A stretch of 64,000 nucleotides of DNA, taken from NCBI GenBank assembly GCA_005408345.1, contig SEMN01000048.1, positions 1,777,001-1,841,000 of the forward strand, written 5' to 3'. This stretch comes from Macquaria australasica. Its lineage: Eukaryota > Chordata > Actinopteri > Centrarchiformes > Percichthyidae. Numbering within the stretch: position 1 is the first letter of the stretch; the number at the start of each line of letters is the position of its first letter. Below the pieces are notes generated by a model. It made no database searches and was not told where the DNA came from. It was given only the letters and a program-made list of their open reading frames with translations. The translations under genes were made by a program, and so were the position numbers. Positions 13,101 to 23,673 of this stretch are shown piece by piece.

Positions 13101-14638
13101 CTCCAAACGGAGAAACTTTCCTCCGTCAGCTGATAGATTTGAAAACAGCTTCTGCACATACGTCATTTTGCACAGTGAAGCGCAAACATCCAAGAGAAGT
13201 TACAATAAGCAAAACACACTTTTGAGTGGGAGGGGGACTTTAACAAATACTTTGACGAGCATCAGGGCTTGCACATCTATCCATAGACATAAATGAAGAC
13301 ATAAAATATAACCAAGTGATGTCTGTTTTTCTGGCCGCAGGTATAACATGGGGTAAGGTGGTATCCCTGTATGCAGTAGCCGGAGCCCTGGCAGTAGATT
13401 GTGTCAGACAAGGCCATCCAACCACCGTCCACATCTTAGTGGACAGTCTGGGCCAGTTTGTCCGCAAGTTTCTGGTTCCCTGGCTGAAGAGGCGTGGAGG
13501 ATGGGTAAGTGACCGCCGCTATACGTTCTGATACTCATGATTACTTAAAGACATGAAGCATGAGCAGCATTGTGAACAAATGTTACATTTTTCATCTTGA
13601 TTTTGGGGGTTTCTCATGTATATCTTTTCCTCAGATTGTTATGTGATCAATGCTGCTGCATGCTTAGTGTTACTGAGACATTTTGGGGAAACATGACATT
13701 TAAACAAGCTGACATTTGAGACCGCACGAGGGGGGAAAAAAAACACTGTTTCTCTGGGGATTAAAACTGGCAACACTCTGCTTCTACATTGTTTTTGCTG
13801 AAGCTAGACAACTAATTTATGTTATCTTGTTTATGGATCAGAGCTCAGTTTGCTTTCATATGCTCTGATAATCAACGTTAGAGGGGAGTTGCATAAAATC
13901 TGATGGTATCTCATTCAGAAAGCTCCTCCTAACATACTTTAACTTCCTGTTGGCTAATGTGATGCAAAGGTTTGCTGTAATAATGTTTCTGTGGCTCTCT
14001 CTTGGTTAAAAGACAGCAAACAAAAATGCGTCACTTACGTTTTGTTATGCTTGACTCAAATAAGACTTTATATTTTATAAATGCCAGTCAGACATAGGCC
14101 TGCTTGCTTGTTTGTTTCCTCAAAGCAGCACCCAAGTGATTTTAAAAAATGGAAAGAATAACCTCATGTCTTGATCATTTTGGTGAATTTTATTGACAGC
14201 TAATAGGCTGATAAAACTACAGACACATTTCTGTGTGAAGCCTGTATTTTGTATTTAGAGCGAACTGGTAATGGCATGCAAAGCACTGTTGTGCCTTAGT
14301 ACAGCCTCACTGGGCCGCTAGCTTGGCTGTAGACATGTCTTGTGTTTACCACTGGAGTGCTGCCATTTTGTTTTGGGGAAACAAACACTTTTATTTATTT
14401 ATTAATTTTTTGTCTTTAGGCCGAGCTACCAACTGAAACTCTTTGCTGGAGAAGTGTACCTCTTATGATATTTGGGGTTAATAAAATATAAATTTCAATG
14501 TCCTTTTATCAGGTAGAGATCACAAAATGTGTGGTGAAGAAGGATCTCACCCCTGAACACCACTGGCTGTCCTCTGTCATGGAGTCCCTGAAGTACTTCC
14601 TCACTACAATGTACGTCTACATCATGAAGGAACCGTGA
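7115..14638 (+). CDS. bok: BCL-2-related ovarian killer protein (Bok)
   Basis: Bok is a BAX/BAK-like pro-apoptotic member of the BCL-2 family, acting at ER and mitochondrial outer membranes. Four coding exons (7115-7337, 8995-9123, 13341-13504, 14513-14638) join in frame to 213 residues; human BOK has 212. The first coding exon probably begins at 7001 after a pyrimidine-rich acceptor, and the ATG gives the family start MEVLRRSSVFAAE. A BH4-like helix lies around residues 20-40. The BH3 region at about 64-83 is split by the first coding intron and contains LAEVS and GDELE. BH1 at about 117-130 has GITWGKVVSLYAV, and BH2 near 166-172 has RRGGW. A hydrophobic C-terminal anchor follows at about 190-209. 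Intron 3 is about 4.2 kb and carries old repeats. The gene is intact. Confidence 0.97.
9955..10440 (+). mobile_element. Old interspersed repeat copy in a bok intron
   Basis: The stretch contains recurrent teleost repeat phrases: 'tgccatgaaat', 'aggatgaat', 'cttttcatctcgtgccatcaccaggtc', and a tail with 'gctgatgttagcatttagctc' and 'gtacagcctcac'. Tail fragments recur at about 14250-14330, and a body fragment at about 38225-38330. The copy looks degenerate with no coding capacity. I recognise the family from fish introns but cannot name its class. Confidence 0.6.
12796..13103. mobile_element. MITE-like element with short terminal inverted repeats (copy 1)
   Basis: The element starts gagctgcaacta and ends with the near-complement cgttgcagctc, giving roughly 11-12 bp inverted ends. 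The interior contains 'gtccaaaacctaaagatattcagttta', a phrase typical of a widespread teleost repeat with these GCTGCAACTAAC ends. It lies in bok intron 3. A second copy lies at 30035-30348 in the kif1a first intron. It is non-coding and probably a non-autonomous DNA transposon. Confidence 0.65.
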
Positions 14639-14810
14639 ACAGCCGAGACGGAGCGCACAGGAGTCATCATCATTGTTTGATGTGAGACAGAAATCTCAGA
14701 CTTGTCAATACACGATGGAGTGGAGATGGTCGCCGTGCTTGACGGGAGACTGAGCCTGCGAGCAGATATCAGTCTGTCGCTGAATGGCCATCAACAAATG
14801 TTTCATCAGC

Positions 14811-14812
<2 letters not shown>

Positions 14813-14841
<29 letters not shown>
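14813..14841 (+). repeat. (TG)n microsatellite in bok 3' UTR
   Basis: About 14 TG units lie roughly 180 bases after the bok stop codon, inside the predicted 3' UTR. Confidence 0.9.
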
Positions 14842-14844
<3 letters not shown>

Positions 14845-15651
14845 CTCGGTGTCGGATAAGTCTGTACGTGATTACCCTTCATCCAAAGAGTAGTCACGGT
14901 GATATTTAAGAGCATAAATGGCAATGGAACAAGTTTGTTTCACTCCACCTCTTCTACATATTGTCACACTGCTTAGACCAGTGCAGTAAACCAGCTTCTC
15001 CAGTGTTGTAACTGTAATGTACGATGGTGTCCACGCTGATTGTGAGCAATGGGAGGCTGTTTGCACTCCTGAGATAAACTGTTTGATGCTTTCATGTGAT
15101 GTTTGTCTCAGAAAATGTACCTGAAGGAGTTATGAAGGTGAAAGTAATGAAAATTGATGCTCAGCTGGCTGGGTCTGGTTGGTTTTCTCAGTCTGAAAAG
15201 AAGCAAAGGTGTTTCACTCACGACGGAGTTCACGCCTAAGAGCGACTTCAGGTGGTTTCAACTGCTCACACTTCCTGGGTTTGATTTACACTATTGTACT
15301 TTACCAAAGCACAAACGGTGTCTCTTTCCAAATATGATCAAAAATGTTGTGACCTATTAAACTTTCTGCTGCACTTGACTTGAGAAATGTTGGGTCTCAT
15401 TTTGCCCGTTTTTGGCCAAAGAACTTAAAGACAGAGGAGTGGTGCGTACTGCATCCACATATTTTGGTGGTATCTATTTACTTTTTAATCTGTAAATATT
15501 TTGATTTTATATTTTTATTTTGACTTTTAACACTTGAAGCCACTGCAGTATAAAGACAGGATGATTGTGTGGTATGCCTGAAGGTTGTCACTTTCACAGT
15601 GTTTATTTATAATTGTATGTCTGAATTTTTTTTTTTTTTTTTTAAATCCAT

Positions 15652-15657
15652 AATAAA
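15652..15657 (+). terminator. bok: bok poly(A) signal
   Basis: AATAAA follows a T-rich run about 1.0 kb after the bok stop codon and is the best candidate 3' processing signal. Cleavage would fall near 15670-15680. Confidence 0.6.
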
Positions 15658-15703
15658 TTGAAAGATCTTCACCCATGGACTTATGTTGATTATTTTATGA
15701 TAC

Positions 15704-15709
15704 TTTATT
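15704..15709 (-). terminator. thap4: Nitrobindin-gene poly(A) signal
   Basis: Reading the minus strand, AATAAA occurs here, about 1.08 kb past the stop codon of the nitrobindin gene. Cleavage would be near 15685-15695, so the bok and nitrobindin 3' ends would nearly touch. An earlier site could also be used. Confidence 0.5.
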
Positions 15710-16789
15710 GTGAGATAATCTTGACAGTTTAAAAGCAATTGACTTTTCCTTTGAAATAACTTAAAGAAAATGACAACCAACAAACTGGTTGGTATGTAGG
15801 TGAAATAACTTTAACTTCTTTTAACGTAGCCCGCATAGTAACATCAACGTGTATAAACCAAACTTGGACATCATCTCAAAGGGTCGTGTTTACTGTCTTA
15901 AACCATAACCACAATAACACCCAGAACAACTCTGACTGAAAACACTGAAGGACAGCAGTTACTTTAGCTTTCAATCTTATAAAAGTGCAATGAAAGATAA
16001 AGACAAGGACACTGTACCTTACATTAATTCATCAGTGCTTTATACGCTTTAGAGCTCCAAGATATATATTTGGACAATATTATAATACAGTATATAATAC
16101 CCATACTCTTAAAGTCTTATTCACACAACTTAATGGAAATGCAATATGAAATCTTTATTTTCTTAGATTAAAGGTTCCCTGTGGAGTTTTAGACATCTAG
16201 TAGCACCATGGAGCTGTTTTTAAAAAATGTTTTAATCTTGGACCCACATATATGTGTGCGAGTGGAGATATGCTTCAGTGTGCCAGCAAAGGCAGGAAAG
16301 ACGAAGACTGCAAGCTTGTATACATGTATATAAACAATACAGGATTTAATGTTTTATGAAGAAGGAAATACACTTGACATGTTTGTTAGACCTCAAGGAT
16401 ACACTCAATGCGTTTTGGTGAGAAACACTGAATGTAAACATTCACTCCACAGGGGAACCTTTAATGTTTGAATTAGACTTCAACATTAACTCTTGGTACG
16501 TCTGTCCGACTGTAGTGCCTTAACAATGCCCAGTTATTACTGTATGTAATGTACTGTAAGATTTGGTTAAGTTTGAGTTGATTTAAATTGTTTTAACAGG
16601 GACTCTGATCTGGCACCATACCTCCTTTACCACATTCTACACACCACAATAGGATCTGACCATCTTATAGCTATACATTTGATTACATCATTATCTGACT
16701 CAACTGTGATTGTTGATCATGCCTTTTTTAGCAACACTTATCTTTCCTGACCAAAGTATTTCTATGTAAAAGTCTGCCGGCCTGTTGGG

Positions 16790-18516
16790 TCAAGATGAGC
16801 GACGGTAGGTGATGTGCAAGTGCTGCGTCAGTGGCTGGTTGTCTGTTGCCATGGAAACTGTCTGCTCCAGCCTCCCATCTGGTCGGCGCTGAAACACTCT
16901 AGAAATCTGAAAGATGGAAAAGAGCAGACGAGGTCACTGGCACAAAAGGAGCAAAAAAAAAAGTTATTTTATTGATTAAAATAAAGTTCTGCTAATGTTT
17001 TGTGGACTGTGTGGGCAGTAATATTACACAGATTTGATCCTAGTGATTAAATTAAGTAATTCATTTTGATTAATAATCGGTTTTACCTTCTGCACATGGG
17101 GCTCCTTGGCAAAAGAGGTTCTGGCCAGAGCCTGGCTCTGCAGGTTCAGCTGCTGCGCTATCAGCTCTCCCTCCTCAATCTCCACCAGACCTGCACAAAA
17201 AGACACACTGGACTCAAAACATGTGTAAAGAGTGTGTTCGTGTAGACAAAAAAGTTTTTAACTTACACACAGTAATGCCAATTTCATTTTATACTGTCAT
17301 GTGTTTATGTGTCAAACTAATTATCTATATTTTATCTAAGCTATAAGGTCTTAAAACGTACATCGGAAACTGTTTTAAAACAGTGTATATCATTTATTCT
17401 CATCAAGACAGCAAAAATAGGACAAAACAATTTATTCATGTTTCTGCATCATGTTTGTCTGAAATATATTTGCACTATGGCCCTGAGTCACATCTAATAT
17501 AATGCATGCAAAATACATGTGAAAAACATATATATACATTCATGTAAAGCAACTGATTCCCTCAGAAAATCCTTTAAATACCGAGCCTCTGCACATCTGG
17601 AATGATCCTTTCAACATTACAGCATATTCCAGAAACACAAGTGTTAGCCTGGTTCATAAAAAAAAAGGCTTCCTCCGGTGACATGAATGAAACTACCTGA
17701 GTTCTGTGCGATGATGAATGCCACTCTGTTGGTTCCCGGCTGCATTCGAATGAAGCCACACTCCCTGTGCATAGGCTTCTTGGTCTCTGCATGGAAGGCA
17801 TTGAACCTGTCCAACACAGTAACAGCGAGTAATCGGCTATCAACATGGTTTCTAAACAACAGGAATTTGGAACAGGTTTTACTCTAATACTGACACAAGA
17901 ACAGGCCAGTAAATTTAACATTGCAAATCTAGTTCAGCTATATTAGGGCTCAGGATGACCAACACATCTAGTTTACCATAAAGTTGAATTAAAACCTCAT
18001 TTCCACTTTATCTGACTCATAGCAAAGAAAATACTTCTTCCACTCAAACTCACACCATTTAAACCACAGGAGAGACGTTCAGGTGCCTTATCTGAAAATG
18101 TCAAAGCAAGGATCCACCCTCTTAAAGAATTTATCTAACATTGTTGCTACGATAAAGATTTTGCTATCAGCTTTTTAAAGAGTAACACCCCCTGAAAATC
18201 TTGTTTGTGCTGACCTCCAGCTGTTTAACTTCTCAGCTTGCTGCAGTGATGTGCCGGTGTACTCAGGACCTGTGATATCACTGTTGGGTGTGGTTACAGG
18301 TGCAACAAAGTTCACTTCTAAGTGAAACAGGCTTGAAAACGTGTGTCAGCCTACGTGAAGTTGATGACTGGTTGTCCCACATGGCTGAAGTGCAGCTTCT
18401 CTGTGTAGCGGAAAGGTTTTATGGTGGGAAAACAGCCCTCCCCAGGTTCATCTGACTCCCAGGTACCCAGAAGCCAGTCTAGAGGGAGGAGGACTGGGTT
18501 TAACTCCGCTGATGTT

Positions 18517-18574
<58 letters not shown>

Positions 18575-19016
18575 GTTCCATATGAGGTGGTGATGGGTGA
18601 CAACACAAATTTAGGTTTGATCAAATACCAAGGAATATATCAAATACACGGATATTACTTTAGCCAGTAAAAACAAATACATCTTGAATCATGTGACAGA
18701 CCAATTTGGACAATAGTCAGCTGACATTACAGGAAAAAAAAAATCTGTTTATGTGTAGTTAATGTTGTAAAGTGGACAACTTTAATTAAAAAGGCACTTT
18801 TCAACCAACAGGCCTTTATCACAGCAGACATTCTGACTTGACATAGGAAAAGCACAGGTGTTACTAATAACATTAACAATCAAGTGTCCCAGTGAGTCAT
18901 GGCAGTGACTCAGCATGCACATATAAATGGAATTCAACCATCGTTCATTTTATTATTTACACCATGTGTTCTTCCTGGACTACCATGACATGTCAAAATG
19001 TCTGCTGTGAAAAAGG

Positions 19017-19068
<52 letters not shown>

Positions 19069-19616
19069 ACATGGATATATAACCTTTATTTAATCAAGGT
19101 AATATCACTGAGATCAAGATCTCTTTTGCAAGAAATACCAGAGTACAGCAGATAAAAAGAAAACCCAACACAGACAGACAAAACAAAACAGCACAGTCTG
19201 GAGCTACGATGTGTACAGTTTTATATCTATGGTGTACACACTCTCCCTGCAAAAGTACATATTGTTGGAGCAGCGAGGGAAGGAAATGGTAAATCATCAG
19301 CCTCTTCTGTTAACAGTAGGTGGCAGTAATGTTGTTGGCAGACTGAAGAAGAGGAAAATCGAAACTGGCTGCAGACAGACTTAAGGACACATTTTACGTT
19401 TTGATAATTTTCAGTGAATTATTCAGCTAAAAGCAACTAGATGCTTTATAAGTATGCCGACGTTACGTTATTATAAATCAACAGAGTTGGCAGTTAGTTG
19501 GCCTGTGGTCACCGTGACATTGTAGCTAGTACAGTTGACATTGTTTCAACATATAGTATACATTTAATTTAAACTTTAACCATCATCCTACCTGTGTGAT
19601 TTACAGGACACGCCAT
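16790..19616 (-). CDS. thap4: Nitrobindin-type heme-binding protein (THAP4-like, without THAP domain)
   Basis: The protein is a small beta-barrel that, in the nitrobindin/THAP4 family, binds heme and is linked to nitric oxide and peroxynitrite chemistry. Five coding exons (19592-19616, 18355-18508, 17697-17806, 17087-17190, 16790-16906) join in frame to 169 residues. The first exon encodes only MACPVNHT and a split codon. Domain marks in order are PLDWLLGTWESDEPG near residue 15, FPTIKPFRY, HVGQPVINF, KPMHRECGFIR, ARTSFAKEPHVQK, and the C-terminal QTVSMAT and QHLHITYRR, whose His is the likely heme ligand by family analogy. Human THAP4 carries this domain after an N-terminal THAP zinc finger. 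None is seen here, and the upstream agxt 3' end leaves little room. Exon 2's acceptor follows a long (TG)n tract. Confidence 0.92.
18518..18571. repeat. (CA)n/(TG)n microsatellite abutting nitrobindin exon 2
   Basis: There are about 26 CA units on the plus strand. In the sense of the nitrobindin gene it is a (TG)n tract ending about ten bases before the exon 2 acceptor at 18509-18510, taking the place of the usual pyrimidine tract. Confidence 0.95.
19019..19064. repeat. (TA)n microsatellite
   Basis: About 23 TA units lie in intron 1 of the nitrobindin gene. Confidence 0.95.
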
Positions 19617-19770
19617 AAATAAATCAAGCTGCAGTCAAGCGAGTATAAATGCATAAAATCAGGCGGAAGTACAGGATTAAATGTCACTAAATTATAACAC
19701 TTGCACTGCGACTGTGTTGATTCCGGTTGATCCAGTGTGACGTGGGTTTATAGACGGACCATGACAGCAG

Positions 19771-19790
19771 GGAATCTCGGGAAATGTAGT
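19771..19790 (-). promoter_or_regulatory. thap4: Candidate ZNF143/STAF-type promoter element
   Basis: On the minus strand this reads ACTACATTTCCCGAGATTCC, close to the ACTACAATTCCCAG core known for ZNF143/STAF and THAP11-bound promoters. It lies about 155-175 bases upstream of the nitrobindin start codon, in the 330-base gap between agxt's 3' end and that ATG, where a promoter is expected. The match is by eye to a remembered consensus. Confidence 0.5.
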
Positions 19791-19941
19791 TTAGACAGTT
19801 AAGCACTACAGGCATGTAAAATTGCCTTGAAATGCAAGTGGGGCTAACATTTATAGACCTTTGCAGAATTTCTTTTCTTAATCATTTCTTACTGTTACCA
19901 CACATTGAGGCAGCAGAAGTGTTTGATAAAATAAAGCACAC

Positions 19942-20001
19942 TTTATTGACATCTTTCAATGCACTCAGCATGGACCATATCACAATACCTGCTCCTTTAT
20001 T
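19942..20001 (-). terminator. agxt: agxt poly(A) signals
   Basis: Two AATAAA hexamers occur on the minus strand at 19996-20001 and 19942-19947, about 105 and 160 bases past the agxt stop codon. Either would give a short 3' UTR. Which is used cannot be seen. Confidence 0.6.
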
Positions 20002-20105
20002 TCAAAACTAGCCTACTTGTACAAGAAAGGCACATGGCCTGTATTTTTATAAAGTCTCTGTGGTCAAAAGCACAGAAGAACTCCTGAAATGTATGCACTG
20101 GTCTC

Positions 20106-23100
20106 TTAAGCCTTGCTCTTTTTGCAGTTCTTGAGAGCGTCTGCCAGGGCATGCAGTGCCATGTCAGCATTAGTCTTCTCACAGTTGTATCCCATCAATC
20201 CGATCCTCATCACCTAATGAAAAGAGGGGTGGAAAGTACAGTACATCAGAGCCTGCAGTGACTCAGCAGCATGATTCAGAGAGCTGTAAAGACACCAAAC
20301 TGACGACATTGCTCTTGTTATAACTAGGAATGAAGGTGGCTCTTTTTTCTCATGGAAATATGTTATTCTATCCAGGACTGTTTCCATTTGTTATGTGTTT
20401 ACTTTAGAAAAATGTCTTTTTAAAACATCACCCACTGCTGCTAAGATACTGAGACTGTTGGTCACATCTATAGCTACCACCAAGGTCAGCTGATGACCAT
20501 GACCTCAATGTTAAAGGCATAAATCTATCCACTGTACAGGGTTGAAATACCAGCAGCAACTCACCATGCCAATGGAAGGGCCCAGGCCTCCAGTCATCTC
20601 CATATGGTGGTGTTTCATGATGTAGGTCAGCAACTCCCTCCACTCGTAGCCGTCAGGGATGGCAATAGTGGTGACGGAGGGAAGCCTCAAGTCCTGCATA
20701 ACATGTCACAAAATGACTGTAGTTACAACACCAATGAGGTATGCTGTCACAATAACCCTGATGAGTTGTAGTGCTACATAAACAGACGTGTATCTAAGAG
20801 ATTTGATCTACAGGGCTACATACTACAATACTGATTATTTGTATGTATTAGATATGTATATTCTTTTTCAGTGTTGGTTATCCTTTCTGTTTTGTTTCTT
20901 GCAGATAAGCTATTTGTTGTCCTCCTGCACAAAACACCAGTTACCCAGCATGTTGTTTTGTTTTATGTCTGCCTCACCCGTTCAGGGATGAAGAGCTTGA
21001 GACCCAAGTCTTCCAGTCCTCTGTACAGGTAGGCTGACACCTCCTTGTGTTTCCTCCAGGACTCCTCCAGCCCCTAGAGGGAGACAAAGATCGATGGAGT
21101 TACGTGATAATCAGACGTCAGAAGTTAGAAGGAGGCTGTGCCAACACTGCCAACTCAAAACTAATGCACTATTAGCAAAATGAAAACACTGCTTCTTCCT
21201 CACTTGAGATGTAATAGTGGTTTGAACAAAGAAGTTGACACATTGCTGCCAATAAAAGTGCCTTAATTAAAGGCCAAAAAAATCAAGAGCCTGGTAGGCC
21301 CCCACAAAAACCGAAACTCCCTGCTGTGAAATAAAGATTGTGTGGAGAAGGTGCTGGCATAAAGAAGGTTTTGACAAATGTAGTGTGATGAATAATTGTA
21401 AACACAACATAAAGATACAAATTATATATGCTGTTAATGTCTTTCAGTAAAGTAAGTACAAAAAATGTTCCTTTACCCTCTCAGCAAGAATGGCCAGACT
21501 CTCTCTCAGGGCGAAGAATCCAGACACTGGACCAGTGTGATGGTATCTAAAACCCAAAGCATGATTAAAATAAACACTGCTGTTATAGTCTGATAGGTCT
21601 CTTTGCAGCACAATGACATCCCTAAAATTAGTTTTTCAAAGTTTAAATACAATTTTTAAAAAAATCATTCTAACAGATCGTCAGTTAATCACAATCCTAG
21701 TTAAAGTAAGGTTTAGGTGGTATGAAGAGAATAAGGATGTAACATCACTTGGCTATAGTGGACTTACTCTCTGGCTGGTTTGCCATCACAACCCCAGTAG
21801 TTGGACAAATGGGTCATATCAAAGAGGTAGGATACTGGTTTTGTTTTCCTGTTAAACATCTTGTGGCTGTGAGGGATAACAGAGAGACAATGAGATTCCT
21901 GCTTCAGTGACTTTTTGGTCTCATTTCTTTTTTTTTTTTTGCAGGTGTGACAATTTAGAACCCAGAAATGGAAACATGCATGCAGAAACACCCCACAGAG
22001 TCCCTCCTTACCATGCTCTGTCGTTAAAGGAGATGGGTGCTGTGCCAGGAGGTGCATTTAGAGCCTTCTGAGAACCAGTGTACAGGATGTCAATATCTGG
22101 GAGTGCAATAAGAGGCAGATTATATCACACACAAGCACATGGTAGCAGGTAACAGAATTTAATCCTTCATCATTGTCTTACTTTGCTTGTCCATAAAAAT
22201 TGGTGCTGCACCAAGAGATGCAACTGTGTCAACCAGGAAGAGGCAGTTATGTCTGCGGGAGATATGACAGTAAGCAGTGAGACCGTGACATAATACTTGG
22301 TAATTACATGGACACGTTTATCTTATGGTGTGTTTGAGGCTCACTTTCTGCAGATGTCTCCAATGCCATCTACAGGGTGACAGAGGCCAGCAGAGGACTC
22401 TCCATGTGTGAGGAAAAACAGGACAGGTTTGTGTTTGGCTATGGCCTACAGAAAGACGTAAAAAGGCGTTTAATCACGTTTAATCATGTTTTTATTGTAG
22501 TAACGTTAGTAAGTTATGAGCTGCTTTGGAGACATTGGGCCTACCTGTTCAATTTCCTTATTGCTGAAATATCCTCCAGGCGTTTTTACCATTTTATGTA
22601 CATTGGCACCTAAATAGATAGATAGATAGATGCACAATGATGCAATGCACAATCAGCGTAATTGTAGTTGTTTATCTTCTTTAGAGACCCAATGGATGCG
22701 TGCGTAAAACCGTGCGTAAAAACGTACCCATTCTTTCTGCCATTTCTGCAACACGCTCTCCCCAGATTCCGTTGATGGCTACGAGCACGCTCTCTCCGGG
22801 CTCCACTGTATTGAACACCGCACACTCCATTGCCGCGTGCCCAGAGCCGCTCATAGCAATAGTCATGTTGTTCTCTGTCTGAAAGATGTACTGGATCCCT
22901 TGCTTGATGTCAGCCATGATCTAAGAAACACAATGAAAACGTCAAACATTATTGTCGCCAATTACTTTCAGTGATGTCAGTGGGTGGGTACAACTAAGCC
23001 TGTGCGCCATTGCGCACAAACTTTTTCATCTTTGATCCAGTTCAAATATGGATTTGATCTGTTAATAATGAAACATGAAAAAAGTTGAAAATTTAATTGT

Positions 23101-23673
23101 ATTAATGTATAATATTTAGTGCTCCACAACAAACTTAAGTTGAATTTAGTCTAATAAAACATTTAAGTGGTGGAAAAATAAAATTTTACTCAAACTGACG
23201 CAGTGTCAATTTTACTACTCTAAACTACTAAAATTAACAATTATGTGTTCCAAGTTTTATTTAAGACTAGCCACAAAACACAAAATGGACCCGCGCCTAT
23301 AAATTCAGTTCATGAGTAAAAATGCTTATTTCCACCTTAAAGTAATTAGAATTGAATATATTATATAAGAGTTGGAAAGAGTTTCAAACAAAGCGTTTAC
23401 CTCATACATTTCTGGATGCATGTGACCAATTATCGGCCTGGACCCTGCAGCTAAGACACGAGGAGGAACGTTTGAGGGTCCCGGTCCAAACAGGTAACGC
23501 AGTGGAACTTCCAGCGGCCGTAGCATGCATGCCGGCGGCGGGATGGTGACGGAGGACATGGAGCGGTCCAGTCGCTGCAGCAGGGGCGCGCTCCTCGCGG
23601 CCAGCGGACTGCCGAGGGCCGCTGCTGCCTGCTGGGCGAGCAGCGAGCTCCGGCTGAACAAAGCCCGCTGCAT
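20106..23673 (-). CDS. agxt: Alanine-glyoxylate / serine-pyruvate aminotransferase
   Basis: This PLP-dependent enzyme transaminates glyoxylate with alanine, detoxifying glyoxylate in peroxisomes or mitochondria. Eleven exons join in frame to 429 residues: 23401-23673, 22728-22920, 22545-22609, 22345-22445, 22182-22252, 22012-22096, 21768-21866, 21477-21546, 20978-21073, 20565-20693, 20106-20213. Human AGXT also has 11. Key motifs are FGPGPSN near residue 60, SGSGHAAME, LVDTVASLG, and GSQKALNAPPG carrying the PLP lysine. NYWGCDGKP, GGLGPS and RIGLMGYN follow. The first 38 residues are basic and hydrophobic (MQRALFSRSSLLAQQ), resembling a mitochondrial presequence. Met39 could start a 391-residue form matching human length (392). 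An in-frame upstream ATG at 23724 is possible but less like the family. The C-terminus is KSKA rather than a standard peroxisomal SKL. Exon 3's acceptor is formed by a TATC repeat. Teleost a/b paralogue unknown. Confidence 0.96.
22611..22632. repeat. (TAGA)n microsatellite at agxt exon 3 acceptor
   Basis: About four to five TAGA units directly precede agxt exon 3. On the gene's sense strand it reads as repeated TATC running into TTTAG, and so serves as the pyrimidine-containing part of the splice acceptor. Confidence 0.85.
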
